10,519 nt of DNA. Origin: RGIG3528 sp045640725. Its GTDB lineage: Bacteria; Bacillota; Clostridia; Lachnospirales; Lachnospiraceae. The notes under the pieces are model-generated. The model saw nothing but the letters and a program-made list of their open reading frames with translations. It ran no database searches and was not told the origin of the DNA. The stretch lies in assembly GCA_045640725.1 (NCBI GenBank), contig JAZUFN010000089.1:1-10519 (forward strand), in the 5' to 3' direction. The translations under genes and the position numbers were made by a program. This document shows positions 1-6,181 of this stretch, in pieces (position 1 is the stretch's first letter; the number at the start of each line of letters is the position of its first letter).

Positions 1-131
1 ACATCCTCATAAACAGGATTGGCTTCATCGCCGCCTGAGTAGCCGCTTACCACACTACTTGCCCCATATATTTTAAAAACCGGAGTGATGCACCAGAAGC
101 ATCCCCCTGCAAAATAAGCTGTTTTTGTCAT
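1..131 (-). CDS. msrA: Peptide methionine sulfoxide reductase MsrA (5' part, cut by window edge)
   Basis: MsrA reduces methionine-S-sulfoxide in proteins and free methionine, and acts in the cytoplasm in oxidative-damage repair. Only the first 43 codons are present, and the gene runs off the left edge. Translating the minus strand from the ATG at 131-129 gives MTKTAYFAGGCFWCITPVF and then GYSGGDEANPVYED. C11 in GGCFWC is the expected catalytic cysteine, and NPVY contains the substrate-pocket tyrosine (Y41). A strong AGGAGG (136-141) lies 4 nt before the ATG, which fixes the start. Compared with the common GCFWGxE form, C14 replaces the glycine and T16 the glutamate. I recall this pattern in MsrA of gut Clostridia, but have not checked it by search. 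The gene is divergent from the lipoprotein phosphoesterase. Identity is secure. Whether an MsrB domain is fused downstream cannot be seen. Confidence 0.9.
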   Translation of the reverse strand, partial: MTKTAYFAGGCFWCITPVFKIYGASSVVSGYSGGDEANPVYED

Positions 132-162
132 ATAGCCTCCTAGTATTATAGTAATGAACATA

Positions 163-168
163 ATTATA
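163..168 (-). promoter_or_regulatory. Candidate -10 box for msrA
   Basis: The minus strand reads TATAAT here, 31 nt before the msrA start, leaving room for a short leader with the AGGAGG site. No good -35 hexamer is seen at 16-18 nt spacing. A second minus-strand TATAAT at 145-150 is less likely, because its predicted transcript start (about 138) would fall inside the ribosome binding site. Confidence 0.4.
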
Positions 169-186
169 TACTTTTTTTCATAAAAA

Positions 187-195
187 TGCTATAAT
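187..195 (+). promoter_or_regulatory. Extended -10 promoter of the phosphoesterase gene
   Basis: TGCTATAAT is a perfect extended -10 element (TGnTATAAT). There is no recognisable -35, which extended -10 promoters tolerate. The predicted transcript start is about 202. The ATG at 194 overlaps this box and so would not be transcribed, which supports the start at 227 for the downstream gene. Confidence 0.65.
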
Positions 196-226
196 GAAAC
201 AAAATTTCAAAAATGAGGATTTGCCT

Positions 227-1489
227 ATGACCGGACTTAAAAAACACGCTATATTATTACTGGCTCTTCTCCTGGTCGTCAGCTCCCTATCCTGCGGAAA
301 AAAGAAGGAAGTGGAGTTTCTTGCCGTCGAAGATAATCTTCAGCACACAATTTATATTACTTCCGACCTGCACCTTTTGGCCAACAGCCTTGTAAAAGAA
401 GGCACCAAAAAGGAGCAATATACCAATGATGGACGAGTACAAGCTAAAGACTATGAACTGGTCCGGGCTCTAATCGACAAAGTAAACCAGGATAAGCCTG
501 AAGCTCTGATTCTTACCGGCGATCTATCCTATAACGGCGAGCTGGAGTCTCACAAAGAACTGGTGAAAATGCTGAATACCATAGACAAAAGTGTAAAGGT
601 CCTGGTTATTCCGGGCAATCATGACACATATATACTAAACGGTTTGGTAGCAGACTGCTCCACCACCTATGAAAGCTTCAGAAAGCTTTATGCCGATTAC
701 GGTTATACCGGTGCCGTCTCCTACGACACCGATACATTAAGCTATGCTTACCAGCTGTCCGATGATTTTCTGGCGCTTATGATAGACACCACTCTTAATA
801 TCTACAATGTAGAGGAAAACCGAAATGTCATCGGCGGTTCTATCGGATATGATACCATGCTTTGGATGGAGGAGCAGCTGATTCGCGCCCGGGAAAAAGG
901 CCAGCGTGTGGTATGCTTTACTCATCACAATGTTGTAGATCACGATACCGGCTTCAAATCCGGCTATACCCTCATTGATAATGAAAATGTAATAGAATTA
1001 TTGATGAAATATGATGTCCAGCTCAATTTTTCAGGACACCTTCATATTCAAAACATTGCCAGGGCTACAGAAAACGGCAAGACTCTCTATGATATAGCTT
1101 CTTCTTCCCTGCTGACCTATGGTAATGCTGTCGGAAAGCTTAATATCTATTCTGACGGATTCACCTATTCCAGGGACAATCTGGAGCTGTACGAAGGCTT
1201 TACCGCTCAGTCCATGAATCACTTTATGGAAGTTTACTACAATAAAAATATAGCACGTTTCAATGAAATATACGGTGGCAACGCAGAGGCAGCACTAAGA
1301 TTCACCTGCCTGTGTAACGTGCTCTACTTTGATGGTGATTATAACGCTGTCATCGAGCAGCATAAAAAAGAAAAAAAGATTCTTAAACTAATAAAGAAAC
1401 AGAATCCGGAAAATCTTTCCCATTACTTCCGCATCGATGATGTGGATCAGAGAAAGCTTTCCGGATACTGGGTAAATGCAAGTAAATAG
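227..1489 (+). CDS. Lipoprotein metallophosphoesterase (calcineurin-like)
   Basis: This is a predicted surface-anchored phosphoesterase of the calcineurin-like, two-metal family, 420 aa. The start is ATG 227, with GAGG at 215-218 eight nt upstream. An in-frame ATG at 194 lies in the promoter. Residues 1-22 form a basic-hydrophobic signal peptide ending SSLSC, so C23 is the likely lipidated residue (the lipobox is slightly off consensus). Metal-site motifs appear in order: SDLH (D47, H49), TGD (D99), GNHD (N131, H132), THHN (H233/H234) and GHLH (H271, H273). All key residues are present, so the enzyme should be active. About 120 residues after the last motif form a helical-looking tail, as in Listeria Lmo2642, a lipoprotein reported as a cyclic-nucleotide phosphodiesterase. 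The substrate here is unknown; cyclic nucleotides, nucleotides or phospho-envelope compounds are possible. The gene is monocistronic, with its own promoter and terminator. Confidence 0.88.
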   Translation: MTGLKKHAILLLALLLVVSSLSCGKKKEVEFLAVEDNLQHTIYITSDLHLLANSLVKEGTKKEQYTNDGRVQAKDYELVRALIDKVNQDKPEALILTGDLSYNGELESHKELVKMLNTIDKSVKVLVIPGNHDTYILNGLVADCSTTYESFRKLYADYGYTGAVSYDTDTLSYAYQLSDDFLALMIDTTLNIYNVEENRNVIGGSIGYDTMLWMEEQLIRAREKGQRVVCFTHHNVVDHDTGFKSGYTLIDNENVIELLMKYDVQLNFSGHLHIQNIARATENGKTLYDIASSSLLTYGNAVGKLNIYSDGFTYSRDNLELYEGFTAQSMNHFMEVYYNKNIARFNEIYGGNAEAALRFTCLCNVLYFDGDYNAVIEQHKKEKKILKLIKKQNPENLSHYFRIDDVDQRKLSGYWVNASK

Positions 1490-1495
1490 ATATCC

Positions 1496-2839
1496 TTACT
1501 GCGGGGCAGAGCTCATCTGTCCTGCTTTTTTCATGTAATAAACTATGCATATAATAAGTGGCACTACCATAATAATCCAGGATACCGGCTCTGAAAAAAT
1601 AATAGCCCAGTAGCCCCAAAGAGGTGTGAATACAAATGCCAGAACACATTTTACCAGGAGCTCAATAAAGCTGGAAACCAGCGGTATAATATGGCTTCCA
1701 AGGCCTTGAAGACTGTTTCTTAAGACGGTGATGGTAGGCACCAAAAAATAAAGGATGGTGTTTATTTTTTGATAAAGAACGGCTGTCTCCACCACTTCCG
1801 GGATTTTGGTATCCGTTATAAGCACTACCAGCTTTCCCGCCAGGGTGTAGGTTACAATTAGCACTATAATGCACCAGATATAGTTGATAATCAGGGCTTT
1901 TTTAATCCCTTCCTTTACTCTGTCCAGACGACCGGCGCCATAGTTCTGACCTGTAAACGTAGCCATGGCTGTACCTATTACGCTGAAAGGCATCATAAAT
2001 ATGCCGGAAAGCTTTCTGGCAGAGGTGTGAGCCACTATTGTAGTATCTCCCAGTGAGTTAATGGCAGTCTGCAAAGAAAATGTGCCAAAGACCACCAGAC
2101 TGGTCATAAGAGCCATGGAAAAACCTGAAGACAGAAGCTGTGACAGGTAGTTTTTCCGAAAGCTGATTTCCTTAAAGCTGAAACGCAGAATGGGATATCT
2201 GATATAGGTATAGATACTGCAGGCTACCGCAGCCAAAAACTGAGAGAATATAGTAGCTATGGCAGCTCCTTCTATTCCCATTCCAAGCACCGCCACCATA
2301 ATCACATCAAAGCCCACATTCAGCATGGTGGACACAATCAGGAAAACCAAAGGTGTGTAGGCGTCCCCTATAGCCCTTAGGGCTGCCACCAAAATATTAT
2401 ATACAGCGGAAAAAATCAGACCGTACATGATTATTCTTATGTATCCTGATGATTTGGGCATGTTGGCAGCAGATATATTTAAAAACCTTAGGACACCATT
2501 TAGTCCCAACAAACAGCAAAGCAGTGTGGCAGCCACAATCACAGTTCCCAACACCATGGAAAGAGCAAAATTTTTCCTTACCTCTTCCCTTTCTTTCATA
2601 CCAAAACATCTGGCAATAATAACCCCCAGACCATTGGCAAAGCCTACTGTAAACGTATTGAGGAGGTCTGAAAAAGGACTTACCCCACCGATAGCCGCCA
2701 GGGCCTCATCTCCCAGATAACTGCCCACTATTCTGATATCTGCCAGATTATAGGCCAGGTTAAAAAGGCTTCCCAGAAAAATAGGAAAGGCGAAATTCAA
2801 TAATGCTTTTGTGGTATTGCCCTTTGTTAAGTCCTTCAT
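1496..2839 (-). CDS. MATE family multidrug/cation antiporter
   Basis: This is an inner-membrane exporter that would use a Na+ or H+ gradient to expel cationic or aromatic compounds. At 447 aa with about 12 predicted membrane segments, it has the usual MATE size. The N-terminus (KGNTTKALLNFAFPIFLGSLFNLAYNL is the region, residues 6-32) is typical of the family. Later segments include the GxNYGAGR-like motif (GQNYGAGRLDRV) at the start of the second half, also characteristic. I chose ATG 2839, 14 nt after the mnmA stop, with a weak GAGAG about 10 nt upstream. The open frame extends to a TTG at 2875, but that would overlap mnmA. It is the last gene of the DUF4317-EamA-mnmA-MATE run and is probably translated from the shared transcript. 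Its 3' end hosts the terminator of the convergent gene. Substrate is not predictable. Confidence 0.9.
   Translation of the reverse strand: MKDLTKGNTTKALLNFAFPIFLGSLFNLAYNLADIRIVGSYLGDEALAAIGGVSPFSDLLNTFTVGFANGLGVIIARCFGMKEREEVRKNFALSMVLGTVIVAATLLCCLLGLNGVLRFLNISAANMPKSSGYIRIIMYGLIFSAVYNILVAALRAIGDAYTPLVFLIVSTMLNVGFDVIMVAVLGMGIEGAAIATIFSQFLAAVACSIYTYIRYPILRFSFKEISFRKNYLSQLLSSGFSMALMTSLVVFGTFSLQTAINSLGDTTIVAHTSARKLSGIFMMPFSVIGTAMATFTGQNYGAGRLDRVKEGIKKALIINYIWCIIVLIVTYTLAGKLVVLITDTKIPEVVETAVLYQKINTILYFLVPTITVLRNSLQGLGSHIIPLVSSFIELLVKCVLAFVFTPLWGYWAIIFSEPVSWIIMVVPLIICIVYYMKKAGQMSSAPQ
1501..1531 (+). terminator. Rho-independent terminator of the phosphoesterase gene, inside the MATE gene end
   Basis: A 10-bp stem is formed by GCGGGGCAGA and TCTGTCCTGC (two G-T wobbles), with loop GCTCA, followed at once by TTTTTT. 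It begins 11 nt after the phosphoesterase stop. The same bases encode the last residues of the convergent MATE transporter, including its run of two lysines (from the T-tract). On the minus strand no U-tract follows the hairpin, so it acts in one direction only. Confidence 0.85.
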
Positions 2840-2853
2840 GTCACGTACGCTCT

Positions 2854-3951
2854 CTACTTGATTCTGCCTCCGCAAAGGATATATGCCCTATCAGCAGGAA
2901 GATTATCCTCTTTTGCCATAAATACAGCTGACTGCCCCGGTGTAATAGCTCTTACCGGCTGATCAAAAGTACATTTCAATGTATGGCTATCCACTCTTTC
3001 CAGCGTACAATCAGCACCCTTATGGGCATATCTGATTCTCCCCAATGCTCTGACCGGCTCCTGTACATCCGGAATAGCCATAAAATTCAAATCATCTATA
3101 TAGCAGACTCTCTCAAACAAATCATCTGCCTTGCACAGCTCTACCTGATTTTTGTCTGCAATAATTCTTTTCACAAACCAGGAGGTCTCATCAGGAAGAT
3201 TCAGCCCCCTTCTCTGCCCGACAGTGTAGTGAATAATTCCCTTATGGGTCCCCAGCACGTGGCCATTACCGTCTACAAATTCTCCGGGTCTGAATTTTTC
3301 TCCCAGCTGCTTTTCTATGAATCCGGCATAGTCATGATCCGGCACAAAGCAGATATCCTGACTGTCGTGCTTACCTGCCACAGGCAGACCGGCCAGGGCT
3401 GCAATCTCTCTGATTTCGCTTTTTTTATAATCCCCCACAGGCATCAGTGTATGCGCCAACTGATGCTGAGTCAGATTGTAAAGGGCATAGCTCTGGTCCT
3501 TTTCTGCTGTCACTGAATTCTGAATAGTGTATCTGCCATTGGGTAGCTCTGCTATACGGGCATAATGGCCTGTAGCCAGATAATCCGCACCTATTTCCAG
3601 TGACCGTTTAAGTAAAGCTTCCCACTTCACATGACGGTTACAGACAATACAGGGATTAGGCGTCCTTCCTGCCTTATACTCATCCACAAAATAATCTATT
3701 ACACTTTTTTTGAATTCCTGTCGAAAGTTCATGACATAATAAGGTATATCCAACACCTCTGCCACTCTGCGGGCATCATCTACCGCTGAGAGACCGCAAC
3801 AGCCGCCTTCATAAGCCGTATCCCTTTCTTCGTCATCCTGCCATATCTGCATGGTAACGCCGATAACGTCATAGCCCTGTTCTTTTAATAGATATGCTGC
3901 TACGGAAGAATCCACTCCGCCTGACATCCCGACCACTACTTTTTTTGCCAT
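2854..3951 (-). CDS. mnmA: tRNA-specific 2-thiouridylase MnmA
   Basis: MnmA makes the 2-thio group of s2U34 in tRNA(Lys, Glu, Gln), using ATP and a persulfide donor such as a cysteine desulfurase, in the cytoplasm. The protein is 365 aa, the family's normal length. Visible features from the ATG at 3951: the PP-loop SGGVDSS (10-16), the catalytic C101 in TPNPCIVCN, ATGHYAR (126-132), and the second catalytic cysteine C201 in DSQDICF. The C-terminal beta-barrel follows (GQRRGLN; PGQSAVF near the end). An in-frame GTG at 3960 would add three residues. However, AAAGGTG overlapping it is spaced correctly for ATG 3951, and that ribosome site abuts the stop of the upstream EamA gene, suggesting coupled translation. 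This is a housekeeping gene in an otherwise transporter-rich run. Identification is firm. Confidence 0.97.
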   Translation of the reverse strand: MAKKVVVGMSGGVDSSVAAYLLKEQGYDVIGVTMQIWQDDEERDTAYEGGCCGLSAVDDARRVAEVLDIPYYVMNFRQEFKKSVIDYFVDEYKAGRTPNPCIVCNRHVKWEALLKRSLEIGADYLATGHYARIAELPNGRYTIQNSVTAEKDQSYALYNLTQHQLAHTLMPVGDYKKSEIREIAALAGLPVAGKHDSQDICFVPDHDYAGFIEKQLGEKFRPGEFVDGNGHVLGTHKGIIHYTVGQRRGLNLPDETSWFVKRIIADKNQVELCKADDLFERVCYIDDLNFMAIPDVQEPVRALGRIRYAHKGADCTLERVDSHTLKCTFDQPVRAITPGQSAVFMAKEDNLPADRAYILCGGRIK

Positions 3952-3963
3952 ATTTGTCACCTT

Positions 3964-4929
3964 TTATCTTTTTTGTTTCCTGCCCGGCTTAAAGGAAAAA
4001 TTCAATTGAGCCAGTATAATAGCTGCAAACACCAGCACACAGCCCACTATCTCTTTTCCTGACAATACCTGATGCAGGAAAAGCCAGCCCGCCAGGGCTG
4101 AAAAAACCGACTCCATACTCATTAACAGTGATGCAACAGTAGGATTAAAATTGTTCTGTCCCACAATCTGCAAGGTATAAGCTACACCGCTGGAAAGCAC
4201 TGCTGCAAAAAGCAACGATCCCCATACAGACCATCCTGAAAGTACCGGCAGCCAGTCTATAAATCCCGATACGGAGTGCTTAAAATCCACAATAAATGTC
4301 GGGATCAAAGACAGTATACCACATGTTAAAAACTGAACACAGGCCAAGCGCACATTATCCACCTTTGGAGCATAGTAATCAATAGCTAATATCTGCACGG
4401 AAAAAGCCAGTGCACACAATATAAGCAGTACATCAGCCAGCTTAATGTTGAAATCAGTAATATCAATGGAGCAAAGCAGAAAAAGCCCCATAAGCGCCAG
4501 CATTACACCGGCCCATACATTCCAGGGACACTTTTTCTTAAAAAATATGCCAAGAATCGGAACCAGGAGAATGTAAATAACTGTAAGAAAAGCAGCCTTA
4601 CCGGTGCTGGTCCCCATATTTATACCCACCTGCTGCAGATTGCTGGCTACAAATAAAGCTGCACCGGACACGACTCCGCCTCGAAGAAGCAGGAGCTTTT
4701 CCTCTTTTGTTTCAGGCTTTTTGCCGGTGAGCTTAAGTGCATCCAGGAGTTTTATTACCGGTATAAGTACAAGAGTCGCTATAAACTGCCGAATACAGTT
4801 AAAGCTAAAAGCACCCATAGCGTCACCGCCGGTAGTCTGAGCTACGAAAGCGGTCCCCCATATCACTGAAGCAAGTAAAAGTGCCGCGGCATTTGTAAAA
4901 TGGGATTTCTCTCTTATTTTGTTTATCAT
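3964..4929 (-). CDS. EamA/DMT-superfamily permease
   Basis: This is a ten-helix inner-membrane transporter of the drug/metabolite transporter superfamily, 321 aa. Two EamA repeats are visible, roughly residues 13-155 and 170-310. The first opens with ASVIWGTAFVAQ, matching the family's W-G-x-x-F signature, and the second ends with the conserved region around NPTVASLLMSMESVFSALAG (a PxxAxLLxxxExVFxA pattern). The tail is basic (KPGRKQKR), as expected for a cytoplasmic end. The ATG at 4929 follows the DUF4317 stop by only 2 nt, and its ribosome site GGAAGG (4939-4944) lies inside the last DUF4317 codons, so translation is likely coupled. Members export amino acids, metabolites or drugs; the substrate cannot be assigned here. 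Confidence 0.9.
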   Translation of the reverse strand: MINKIREKSHFTNAAALLLASVIWGTAFVAQTTGGDAMGAFSFNCIRQFIATLVLIPVIKLLDALKLTGKKPETKEEKLLLLRGGVVSGAALFVASNLQQVGINMGTSTGKAAFLTVIYILLVPILGIFFKKKCPWNVWAGVMLALMGLFLLCSIDITDFNIKLADVLLILCALAFSVQILAIDYYAPKVDNVRLACVQFLTCGILSLIPTFIVDFKHSVSGFIDWLPVLSGWSVWGSLLFAAVLSSGVAYTLQIVGQNNFNPTVASLLMSMESVFSALAGWLFLHQVLSGKEIVGCVLVFAAIILAQLNFSFKPGRKQKR

Positions 4930-4931
4930 TA

Positions 4932-6062
4932 CTATTTGCCTTCCAGTTCCTTAATTCTCTCTTTTAAATTTCTTATTTCTTCCTTGAGCGCCACTATCTC
5001 AGAGATCAGCTCTTCCTCACGGCGCTGAGCCTTTTCACGGGTCAGAAGCTTTCTGTCCACAATCTCGTCCACAGAAGTAGTACCTTTTATTTCCTGAGAA
5101 AATGCCTGCTTGATTACTTCAATCTTTTCCTCAGGAATCTCGTTTTCCTCAAGAGCAGCCTTAATGATAACTTCCGAAACCTCCATGTCGTTTTTCTCGG
5201 TTTTGGTGCCTGTTACCATGCCGGTTTCCGGATCCTGCACATCGGTCTGCACTTCTATCATATCCTTAAGTGACTCGGTAACATTGTAAAGAATACGGCC
5301 GCTGTTGGCATCTTCATCCTCTGCAAAAGCCTCTGTTATAATCTGAGCAAATACTTCTTTTTTATCATCTGATGTCTGTATACGCTCACAGCCCAATACT
5401 TCTTTTACGAAATCGTCCTGAGTATTAGATGTATCTTTTACATGATAGAGTACTGAATGCAGGTCTGTCTCTCTGTCGGTAAATGCAGGGAATACGAAGC
5501 CCACTTCCGGCTCAGTGATAACCCAGTCCTGGATCCTGGCCTTAATCATCTGCTCTGCATGGGAGTAAATAAGCCCCGGCTTGGCAGGCTCCAGGGGACA
5601 TACTGCGCACACCAAATAATTGTAAGTGGAAGTCGACTCGTCCACTTTTATATTGTCTGTAGTCTTGTCCATAACATCATATACATCATGGAAAAGGAAA
5701 ATAACATATTCCGACTGGGTATGGTAGGAGTCAATGATCTTTTTGTAAAAAGTATTCATAACTTCTGCATCGTCAAAGTCACAGTCACGCACCTTCAGAA
5801 GATCATACTGAGCGCCGTGCACATCCTCTGCTTCCATTGGGAAGGAAAGCTCCAGAGCATTGTTATTAAGCTTTCCCCCCAGCACCTTGGCAGCTATCTC
5901 CAGATACTTCACCTGGTCTACTTCCTCCACATTGCCAAAAAAGGTCTGAAAAGTAGCCAGAATCTCCTTATTTGTGCTGACGCAGCAGCCTGTAATCTTT
6001 CTGGGCATGCACTTGTCTTTTTTAAGTCTTCTTTTTATTTCACCAATATCTGTTTTATTCAT
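4932..6062 (-). CDS. DUF4317 family protein, function unknown
   Basis: I recognise this as the DUF4317 family, common in Clostridia, from its N-terminus (MNKTDIGEIKRRL, then a GCxV/STNKE segment near residue 25) and from the LFHDVYDV and VCPLEPAKPGL segments. The length is 376 aa. There is no signal peptide or membrane segment, so it is probably cytosolic. The last ~35 residues (EKAQRREEELISEIVALKEE onward) are a heptad-like coiled coil, suggesting oligomerisation or a protein partner. An acidic stretch (EDEDANSG) lies mid-protein. I chose ATG 6062: GAGG sits 6 nt upstream, and the family normally begins MNK. The open frame reaches an ATG at 6074, but that overlaps the ribosome site. It is the first gene of the run with EamA, mnmA and MATE. 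No function is established. Confidence 0.85.
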   Translation of the reverse strand: MNKTDIGEIKRRLKKDKCMPRKITGCCVSTNKEILATFQTFFGNVEEVDQVKYLEIAAKVLGGKLNNNALELSFPMEAEDVHGAQYDLLKVRDCDFDDAEVMNTFYKKIIDSYHTQSEYVIFLFHDVYDVMDKTTDNIKVDESTSTYNYLVCAVCPLEPAKPGLIYSHAEQMIKARIQDWVITEPEVGFVFPAFTDRETDLHSVLYHVKDTSNTQDDFVKEVLGCERIQTSDDKKEVFAQIITEAFAEDEDANSGRILYNVTESLKDMIEVQTDVQDPETGMVTGTKTEKNDMEVSEVIIKAALEENEIPEEKIEVIKQAFSQEIKGTTSVDEIVDRKLLTREKAQRREEELISEIVALKEEIRNLKERIKELEGK

Positions 6063-6100
6063 TTTAAACCTCATTTAAATCTTGTAATCGCATATTCCAC

Positions 6101-6129
6101 AGTATAACTCCCTTGGGAAATATAAGCAA
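6101..6129 (-). promoter_or_regulatory. Promoter candidate for the DUF4317-EamA-mnmA-MATE run
   Basis: On the minus strand TTGCTT (6124-6129) is followed after 17 nt by TATACT (6101-6106). The -10 matches the consensus at 5 of 6 bases, and the -35 only at TTG. The predicted transcript start is near 6094, giving a ~30-nt leader. It lies immediately downstream of the terminator of the sensor-kinase operon, which is the expected place. Confidence 0.5.
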
Positions 6130-6132
6130 CTT

Positions 6133-6172
6133 AAAAAAGTGAGCAATAGGTGAACTCTACTACTCACTTTTT
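6133..6172 (-). terminator. Terminator of the DUF4342-regulator-kinase operon
   Basis: The arms AAAAAGTGAG (6134-6143) and CTCACTTTTT (6163-6172) are perfect complements over 10 bp, with a 19-nt loop that can form a small inner stem (TAGG/TCTA). On the minus strand the stem ends in a run of six T. It starts 10 nt after the kinase stop. The A/T-flanked symmetry would let it work in both directions, but no plus-strand gene ends here. Confidence 0.8.
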
Positions 6173-6181
6173 ACATTTATC

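Noticed and set aside
1404..1466. 9-bp inverted repeat ATCCGGAAA/TTTCCGGAT as a terminator for the MATE-ending run
   Set aside because: The loop is 45 nt, it lies in the phosphoesterase coding sequence, and no good T-tract follows on the minus strand. Chance is a sufficient explanation.
2983..3516. 177-codon plus-strand open frame opposite mnmA
   Set aside because: It is a shadow of a strongly conserved housekeeping gene, without start signals or homology that I can recognise.
5457..6107. 216-codon plus-strand open frame opposite DUF4317
   Set aside because: Its composition is a mirror of the opposite gene, it has no family resemblance, no ribosome site, and it spans the DUF4317 start and promoter.
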